Shown one piece after another: positions 41,201 to 51,611 of a stretch of DNA of 64,000 nucleotides. Location of the stretch: positions 2,418,001 to 2,482,000 of the forward strand of contig JAGFBZ010002260.1 in the NCBI GenBank assembly GCA_018398805.1. Direction: 5' to 3'. Origin of the DNA: Hirundichthys speculiger. Taxonomy: Eukaryota; Chordata; Actinopteri; Beloniformes; Exocoetidae. The translations under genes and the position numbers were made by a program. Position 1 is the first letter of the stretch. Each line of letters opens with the position of its first letter. The notes beneath the pieces were generated by a model, which worked only from the letters and a program-made list of their open reading frames with translations, was not told the origin of the DNA and searched no databases.

Positions 41201-44200
41201 TAATTAAAACATGTATGAAAAAACATGTATGTTCTATCAACAGGTCAAGTGTTCAAGTTCACACTTGAAAATTAGATCTTGATCTCAATGTGTTTTTACC
41301 TGTATAAACAAAGGGTAAATAAAAAAATAAAATAAAGTTGAATTGAAACGATCAACGATATTCAACAATATTTCAGTATTTGTCAGAAACATGATAAGGG
41401 ACGTGGCAAGATGGCGTCAGGTCGGCTGTCTGCCAGCTCCTCGTTACCTTTGTATTTTGTTTTCAATTTTGATGTTCTTATGTTTCTGCTGTTGGGATGC
41501 AATTTCATTAATTGTATATGATCATCGAGCATCTTTGAAGGCACTGAACTTGTTTTTTGATCTGGGGAAACGGACGTGGAATTTTTTATAAGATCATTGC
41601 GCTCTCGATTATGGATTTTGATTTCATGGCTACAGATTGTGGCCTCTGGTTCTTGGATTTTCGATGACAATATATTTGGCTCTGAATTGACGGCATATGG
41701 ACCACTCATCCATCCAACGAATGCAGCTGGTGCAAAATGTGGCTGCTTACCTTTTAACTGGCAGTTTTAAGATCTCTTCACTGGCTCCCTGTGCAATTTC
41801 AGGATGATTTTAAAATTGTATTGTTAAATTTTAAAGCTATGAATGGGATGGCACCATTTTATTTGACCAAGCTGCTTTGTGCTCATGCTCCAGCCATGAG
41901 GTGTCCAGAACACGACTGAAAAGATTGAATCAAGATCAAGATTGAAATTGTTCTGTGAAGCACTTTGGTTTAAATTTGCAATAAAAATAAAGCTGACTGG
42001 ATAGTGATATACAAAGGCACTAACAAATACGCTTGCTAAACTTGTTTTATCTGAATTTTCCACCCATCCATCCAATAACTTATCTGAGTTTGGGTCATGA
42101 GTGCAGCAGCCTACAGAGACGTCCTGATCTCCTCTCCCCGGCCACCTCCTCTAGCTCTTGTGGAGGAATACTGAGGCATTCTCAAGCCTGCCAGGAGATG
42201 TAGGACCCAATCTTCCGCCAGATCTGCTAAAGCCCCTATTAAGGGATAGCAGGTAGCGGGAGGGCGTTCCCCTGCAAAGAACTCAATCCTCCACCTTCCT
42301 AAACCCACTATCCCACCTGCGCTACCCGCTACATTATGCATAGGAGTGGTTAGGGCGTTCCACCTGTTAAACCAATCAGTGCGTCAGCAGCCATTGCCTT
42401 TAAGAGCAGGTTGCGCTACCCGCAAACCGCTATGGAGCGTCTTTTCATCCAGATCAGAGCAGCTCTCATGCGCAGCTCTTCTGGGACTCTGCTGTAGAGC
42501 TTCCTCCTCTTCCTCTACACTGATATATACATATAGATATTTTTACACAGACAGTTCCTATCGGATAGTCAGTGCGCTCCCAATAAACACGCTCTGGTCG
42601 TCTACGGTTTAACTGGCAAGCAAGCCGTTTAAGAAAATCTCTGCTATTTTCTCAGGAGTTCAACTGAGGCCAAATCACACATTTTATACAAGAGTTAATT
42701 TGAAAGGTAGAGACTGTTTCCTGGATCTGTCCCGGGGCTTCCACCAAGCAGCACACCAAAGACTTCTCTGGGAAGAGGAGACACCCAAACCACCGAAACC
42801 TGCTCGTCATGGTGTAGAGGAGCAGTTACTCTACTCCAAGTCCCCTCTATCTGGTAGAGCTTCTTACTCCCTCTCCAAAGGAGAGTGCAGCCATCCTTGC
42901 AAAAGAAACTCATTTCAGCTGCTTGTATCTCACAATCTCATTCTTTCAGTCACAACAAACGTTTGTGACCGCAGGTGAGGGTTTGACATAGATCGACTGC
43001 TAAAGAGAGAGTCCTGCATTGATCCAGCTGTAGATCTCCTGCTTAATTCTTTCCTCACTTGTGAACAAAGACCCACATCAACAAGCAGCAGCGATGTAAC
43101 TCTGAGGCCACTAAACCACATGCCCTCTGTCTCTTGGCTGCGCCAAGAAATTCTGTCCTCTCTGATATTTCCTGCTTTATATAACTGGGTTTCAAATATA
43201 AACAAAAATCATGACTATCAGGACTATCAGGACTAACAGTTTAAGTCCAAAAGCATGTTCGTTGTTAAAGATGTCCCTCTGATAGAATAAAACTGTGCCC
43301 ATGCCTGTTACCATGAATACTTACTAATTCAGTCATCTGTGTTAGAGATATTTAATGAAGCACAGTCATAAACCATAAAGAAACACTATTACTCCTCTCC
43401 AATCATTCTCTGAAATGACATCAAATGTGTCTTTTATGATCAGCTTTGACAAGCTTGACTGCTTTAATTCCCATTTTACTATTTCTAATTCCCCACCACA
43501 CACTGATGTGAGTTTAACATGTCATTTGCCAAACAACAGCTTGTTTGAGAGATATTTCTGTTCAGTGGTTCAAAATATGTGTCATATTACAAAGGAAAAC
43601 ATCTGACAGTGTTCAGAGGCAGAACACAGCAAAAAAATAAAAACACCCCACACAAACACTTAGCATGTTTCACGTCCCCAAGCGAAACATGGATACTTAA
43701 TATCTAGGTCCTATTATAATCTAGTTTAAATGTGTTAATGTGTCGCATCGAGTTGTAATAATGGGTGAAATTCCCATTTAATTTTTAAGTACTCTGTTAA
43801 AACTACTGATGGCCTTTGGAGGATTTTTTTTTTTAAGTCAAGTGAATAATGATAAGGATTTAATGGAAGTTTGTTACAAAGACACACGAGGCAATCAGTG
43901 ACTGGTTATGAACGAAACTCCCCCAAAACCGTATATCAGAAAAGCGAAGATGCTATGAGAGATCTGTGAGGATTTCTGAAAAGGTCATTAAGCTCAACGA
44001 CAATCCAATAATATGTACACAAATCTGTGATGTTGGTCTGCAGTAGTGACATAGCAGCTGTTCCAGAAATATATTTCATGAAGTACTTTGCCTAAATGAG
44101 CAGGAGGTGGGTACACCCTGGCTGGACAGGTCACATGTTAACTGTTTCTCTTACAAGTATAGTATTTTGTTTGCCATGCTAAAGGAACAAAATAAACTTC

Positions 44201-47200
44201 TTTTCTCAGTATTCATAGAACCTGACCATGGCTGATCATGGCTGCCACGAGTTTCAGGTGATTTTCCAGTCAGAAACCGTCCTCAACAACAATATTATTT
44301 GACTGGAACCACTGGTGGAAGAATAGTCAATCAGGAGCTTCTGGAGCATTCCTGGTGGGCTACATGGTGCCTGACTCTAAGTTCAAAATATTCAAAAAAG
44401 GTTACTTTGACTATCATTGTCCAACTTAATTCGCTCAAAGAATACATACTTTACTACCTCCTAGAATTGTTATGATTTTGTGACCAACGTCAGAAACACT
44501 CATTGACTGAGTATTTGTCTATAGACAATCTGACAAAATGTAATTTTCATAAAGAGATCCCAATTCTTCTTTATATCTCCAGAAGACAGTGCAAGACATT
44601 GCACAAAACTGCATTGCAACTTCCTGTTTTGAGTTACCAGGTTTGGAATTGGGGCGCCAGCTGTTTGACGGAGGTTGCTACGTAGCAATAGAATTATGCT
44701 GGCAATATAAAATATAAAAGCAACAATTTGCACTGTTTAAATAAATGAAACTATTTTTCTCAACAAATCTTTTATTCATTTTGTCCAGCATTTGCAAGCT
44801 GCCTGTCAGCCATATAATGTGTAATTGATGCTTTCAGTTCAATAAATTCAAACAAAGTCATTGGAACACTCACAAAATGTCATCAAAATCACTTTGTCCC
44901 TTTAAAATATTTTGGAAAATGATGTAAATGTATTGTAAGATGAATATCGATATATATCGTTTCGTGAGCCATGTATCGTGTATCGTATCATATTGTGAGA
45001 TTAGTGTATTGCTACAGCCCTAGTATCAAATATTAAAAGAAAGGGAGGAAAAAAAAGTTTTGGATCAGAGCTCTGTATTGGTCGATACCTAAAGCTCAGA
45101 TATAGGCGTCCGTATATTTCTACTACAGTTTTGACCTTAGGAATTACAAATGAGAAAATGAGAGAATGGATTCAGCAATTTGCTCCTCCCAAATTGTCAA
45201 AGGTGGCTGAATCCACAGTCCAGCACCCCAGGTTCTTCTCACTTCATCCACTATGTACCAGTTTAGTGTATTGGAAAGGAGAAAATGTTCAATATAAAGA
45301 TACAAGGAAGGACTGAAATCTTCATGTGCTTAAAAGCCGAGAACAGAGGACAAAGTGATTTCTCAAGATACAAAAAAAAGGTGTTCATGAACATGGGAAG
45401 TACTACAGAATGGCACTTTGTCAGTGTGTTATTAGAGAAATGCCACCTCACCAGCCACAGAATGTTCTTCAAATGTCATTTAAAGAATAAAAACAACACC
45501 TACAAATAAATAAATAAAACATGAGCTGTAAAAATAATGCAATACCCTACCCTGCTGAAAATGATGATAACACTGAAATTAGTCATGAGGAATGATACTG
45601 CTGTACTCGGATGTGTCTGCAGTTGTGTGGTGTGTCACTCACAGGAGGCAGAGAACGGGTATACTGCCGTGTTTTTCATGATGTGGAGAAACTATCACCT
45701 CATCTTGAACATTAGAATGATTATTGATTTCTGGAGAAGCAGGAATAAGCCAAACACTATTTCCATTATTTACAACAGACAGGATCGGAGCTGCAACACT
45801 GAGCCTGTCTGCAAGAAGGGGCAGAGCAGAAGAAATGTTATGTCCTTAAGGATATTCAACAGGATGATGCATATCTTCTATAAATCTATGAGTCTGGTGG
45901 AGAGCGCAGGTTTATCTGCAATTATTTGTTACTCCGTTTTCAAGCCCCTGGACCTGATTGTTCAAAGATAAATGTAAAACTGATAAATAAGAATGTGTAT
46001 CTTCTAGACAACACAATCATCAAACAACAGCGTCTTCAATTACAGACTTCTCCAGGTTTGCTGCCGTACAAACACTACAGGAACATGAACTTAACTGAAA
46101 TCAACTGGACTGAATTGAAGACAATTTTATATAAGAGACTAGTTTTAGCAATATGTCAATATAAAGTTGTTGCAGTTTAATAGAAAACACATACAAATTA
46201 CACTGAGAGTTTCCATGTTTCCAAGTCCATGTGCTGAATTGCAACTTCAATGTGCAACTAACTGCTAAATAAACACATTAAAGCCATTTAATCAAGTTTG
46301 GCACACCAAAATTTGTCAAGAACATGACGCTCAGATAGACAGAAATGACATCTTAATGCCTGCTGACGATTGGACAAGAATATAGAAGTTACAGAAACCG
46401 GCATATAGTTTTGATCAGTGAAACGGTGCTTTATCTAAACACAAGAGACGACAAAAAAGAAGAAACCAGGAGACATAGCTGTTGTTTAATTTATCCTATT
46501 TCCTCCACATCCTAAAGATCTGGACTGATCTCGAAAAGGAAACTCCAGCCCTGGTTTTCCATGTATGTGAAATCAACACGATCCACTCATTGCAGAACTC
46601 TAAAGGCAAAAAGCAGCCAAGAAACTCTCAGTGGAGTGTCTGACCCAAAGGCAAGTAGGGCCAGAAAAAAGCTAATGTCAGTTTGTGTTACCCATCAACA
46701 CTTTGGAACAATAATGCAAATCACACTGAGTCAGTCTCAAATCAATCTGATTGTAAGATATAAAGTGACAGAGCCGTTGGTATTCACAGTAGCTTACTTG
46801 AGATAATGCCACATTGACAAATGAATAAAGACTCTATGAAATGGTTCATCAATTGCAACCATTTAACATTGTATATGGTCACAGTGCGTGATTCTGTTCA
46901 CAGTTTAAGGGTGAGAGCAGCTCAACAAAAGTCTACAGTCACACTGGCAGATCTGTGGGACTGGATTTGAGCAACTCTTGGCATTAGGAGTGAGCAATCT
47001 GGCCAAAAAAGAAAAATCACATGGAGATCTCTTTGGGTAGAACCGTCCAGTTTGTAAAACATAAGCCTCTCTAAAGATTTACTCAGTTGTGTGTACAGTG
47101 CCTTGACACAAATCTTTACCTTCAACTCAAGTTCGACACAACGTTAGAGACACAACTAATAATCTCTGAGTTTTCTTTTCACCCTGATTGTAGTGTTTCC

Positions 47201-50200
47201 TAAACAATGTACAAGACAATTTGTGATCATGCATGGAAGGGGTGACTTTAAGGAGACGCATCTGCAGTGTTTAAAGCTGTGTTGAAGCTACAGTTGCCCT
47301 CTCACATGCCAACGTCTCCCACATGTAAATTGCTCTGGATTAAAGCCCATGTTAAGTAGATCAAATTGAGTCAATCACGGATACCTTTAACAAAATCTTA
47401 GACATGTCCCTTGTAGGGATGCAACAATATGGAAAATTTGATATCTTGATTATAGTGACTAAATTATCACAGTTTACGATATTATCGCGGTATTCTTAAA
47501 TGCTGTGCAAATGTCCAGAAAACACAGACATTAAAATAATTTCATGATATCTTGTCATTTTCTTGTCATACTAAAACATTAGAAGCCAAAATTTTATCGA
47601 AATGAAACTTTCACATTAAAAGGGCAAACAGTCAGTCGTGAGTCGCTTGTGAGACTTGAATGAGGCTGATATTACATATCCCGGTTATCGACCACGATAA
47701 TGAGATTAAGTCAAACATAAACTGTACGCTTTACCGTAATAGGCAAGGCAAGTTTATTTGTAGAGCACTATTCGTTTGAAAGGCATTTCAAAGTGCTTTA
47801 CAGTACTTTAATACCGGTAACTCTTCCATCCCTAGTCCTTTGTAATGTAATAAATGTAAAGTACAAAAATAAGAGCTGCAACTCTTGATCTCCATTTCTG
47901 CATCTAGTCTTGTTGCACTTATTACATGATTAACGAAACAATTACTATAGCAGACATGATCCATCCATCTATCCATCCATGTATACCCACTTCTTCCTGT
48001 TCACAGGAGTCTGCAGCTGGAGCTTATTCCAGCTCTCTTCAGGCAAAACCTTGGACAGGTTACCAGTCCGTCCCAGGGCCACACATGCAAATGAACAAGC
48101 AAACGTATCCACACTCACTCCTACGAGGAATTTAGAATCACCAGTTGGAATAACATACATGTTTTGGGACAGTGGAAGGAAACTGGAGGAAATGCACACA
48201 AGCACAGAAAGAACATGCAAGGATCAGTGCTAACCACCAAGCCACTGTAACTCCCTCTGGAGAAAATATTTCTTCATTTATACAATCATCCACGTTCAAA
48301 TGTGTAATAAAGGTGCATGAAACTGACAGAAATGTCATATTTTCATCACATTTCAGTTTAGAGTTCAACTATTTCCTGCCTTCTGCTACGATTTTAACAT
48401 TGATTTAGTTGCAACGTTCAACATGATGTTTGAATTTTAAACCATATTTAGAAAGCACATGCTTGAAGACTACATTTGGATAGGGAGTGAAAGGGTAAAT
48501 AATAAAGTTAAAAGAAATTATTTTCTTGTAATTTATTCATAATAAACAAAATTAAATGCCATGATTGTGAAAAGCTTTAAGCTGGTTTCAGATGTGATTT
48601 TCAGAGTCGTCTGATCACTAGTATGTTCACATTACAGGACTCACTGTGTTGTATTTGGAGATTTTAAAGCAATTTCCCAGTTCACATTACGTGATTGATG
48701 ATTGTTGACGGAGGTTCACACAACGCAATCAAACAGCAACTATGTCACCCAGCTGGTCTCTAAAACTAGAGAATGAAGGCCATGCAGGTGCAAAACACAG
48801 TTGATTATTTGAAAATGGTTCAAGGGTGGAAAAGCTGTTTGTGCAACCATTTGTTCATAGGGGTGTAACGGTACACAAAACTCTCGGTTTGGTACGTACC
48901 TCAGTTTTGAGGTCACGGTTCGGTTCATTTTCGGTACAGTAAGAAAACAAAATGCAAAATATAAATGTGCTAGTTGTTTATTACACACTTTTGTGCTTTT
49001 TAACAATAGGAACATTAGCCTACACAAAGCTAGAATTTTGCTCAAAAATATAAATACAATATTCTGAAATGTAGATATTTTAAAAAACAAAATAAAAATA
49101 ACATTAGCTCAGACTTTTTCTTAAAGAAAATATCCATCTGATGTGCAAAATTGAACAGTTGCAACACTGAACAGTTTCAAGTTGTTGCTCAGATTAAATA
49201 ACATGAATCAGGCTCAGACTGTTTCTTTAAAAACAAATCATTTTATTTTTTCATAAAGTCCCGGTATGATTTTCTGGCTAAATTGTGGACGAGAAGGTAA
49301 TTGATATCGGGGCTCAATTACTTTTATCATGTGTTTGAAGCCAGCGTTTAGGGTGATTAGGATCTTAAATCTGCAGCTATAAAACACACTTCAGCTCCCC
49401 GGTGAAATATAAATAGGGACAAAGAGAAGTTGATAAAACCTAAGTGGTTTGCCGACATTGTTCATCCGAGATCGGGTATGTTTCTGGCAACACGTCTAAC
49501 CTGTTAACTCATTTGAAACGGCACCACCCCAGCGTGAACATCGCTACAAAAAGAGAAAGACGAACGAGTACAAACACAGCTTCCCACCGCATTTAACACT
49601 ATGTCGCGGGAGGCTTATTGCCAATGCTAGCGGCATTAGCATTAGCCACGACGTCCGCTCCACAACATGCGGTCCTCTACTTAATATGTCCGTATGGGAA
49701 CTCGTTCAGTACGCCTCCGTTCCGAACCGACCACCCCATGCCGAACCGGTTCAATACAAATACATGTACCGTTACACCCCTATTTGTTCAGAATATGAAT
49801 GAAAAAAGAAAAGGCAAAGAACATGGATAAAGGAAGTGTTTACCGCAGTAGCAGTAGAAACGGTCTGTGCTACAGGGAGCGCTGAGGGTGACCTAAACAC
49901 CTTTTGTAATGAAAAAGTAGTTTCTTGCTCCTAAAGAAGTGTGGCGTGTTGTGCCTCCTTGTTTCATAGATTTTCCCTTCAGGATTTTCATACTTGTGGT
50001 GACCTCTCCCAGAGCTTTGTTCTCACACTGGCTGTAGCTCAAACCAGTATTCCCCCGAGGTCCAAGTTGTTAGCCTGTTTAACATCCATCAGCAACACTT
50101 CAGTGATGCATTGGTGATCACCGGCAATCACGTAACGATCAAACGTCGACTCCTGACCGCCTGGCGATTTGTCACAGATATGCACTGGCACATCCTGCGC

Positions 50201-51568
50201 CTGCCAAATCTGCGTCGTAGCTTCCTCTCTGGTGATAGAAAACCTTCCCTCATGAACACGTTTTAAGCTCCGGCGGAAACCGTGTGCCATTACTCATTAC
50301 GAGCCAAATCTTCAGGTTGAGCGTGTTCGCTTATTAGAAACTCTATCGGGAGGCAGGGGGAACAAATGATGCAACGTGCTTTCAATAGACTGACATCTGG
50401 GCGCAGCACACAGCAGGTCCCATGTGCAGTCTGGTACCCAGGAGGTTGTCATGGAAAGAGGCAAACCTGGTGGTGGAGGGGTGGAGGGGTAGAGGGCGGA
50501 GGTGGGAAGTGGCTTCTGCAGTAGCTGCGTGCTTCCAAGTGTGTCTTTGAATACTAAAGCGGCCTGCCCGTTTGTGCGTGATTGGTTTGCGTTACGGTCT
50601 CCAAGACAGCCTGAATGATTACTTTTATGTATAGTGTCATTTTTGAATGTTTAACTTCAATCCACTTTAATTCCTCGAGTGCTTTGATAGAAAGCCTCGT
50701 CTGGTCAGGACAGAGGCAGAGGCACAGACAGGGTGAGGACTGAAGATGAAGCACTACTGAATAGCCCCGGGGCAGAGATAAATAGATAGCAGGAGTGAGA
50801 ATGAGAAACCCTTTAATCTGTACAATCAGACGTGCAGGCTGTGAGGGACGGGTCCTTCTCCCTGATGAGTATTGCTCTCAAACAGATAAGGCTTCTTCAG
50901 CATCTGCTTTTTTTTTTTTTGCCCGTAACTGCTGCTTAAACTGACGGTTTCGTTTGCAACTGGAAAAACTTTGAAAGTGCGTGTGTGAAATTTCCACAGG
51001 TGACACATCGGGCTGTTCTGTCTGATCAAAACAAGGTTTTTGAGAGCTTGATAAACTGATCAATGTATGAATACTTAATCAATGAGCAAATATACTAGAT
51101 CCAGACCTTTAAGTAAAGGATTTTAGCAGGTTTTCTGAATCTTTTATGGCTGAGCTTGCTGTTGGCCAATCAAACTGAGCAAAAATATAAGATGTTTTCC
51201 ACTCTTTTTTGCATTTTACTGTAAACAAAAAATAACAAATACATAGTTGCAGTTCCAAATATTAAAAAAGAATCATTTTTTTTTAATATAAATCACTATT
51301 AATATAATTTGTTCATTATTTAAATGATGAAATGAGGTCTACAAAACTTTAAGTTTGAAAATAAAGAAGTGACAGCATTATTTTCCAGTCAAAAATTAAC
51401 TGTTTATGTTATCCATCCTCTACATATTGTTCCCAGAGGCAGTTCTTTAAATGGCGGGTCTTGTCAGGGTTACAAAGAGTAAAGAAATAAACTTTGAAAC
51501 AGGACACATGTCGTACAATGAGCCTGCATCGCTGCACAAGGACAAACCCTCTCTATGTGTGTGTGAGT

Positions 51569-51611
<43 letters not shown>

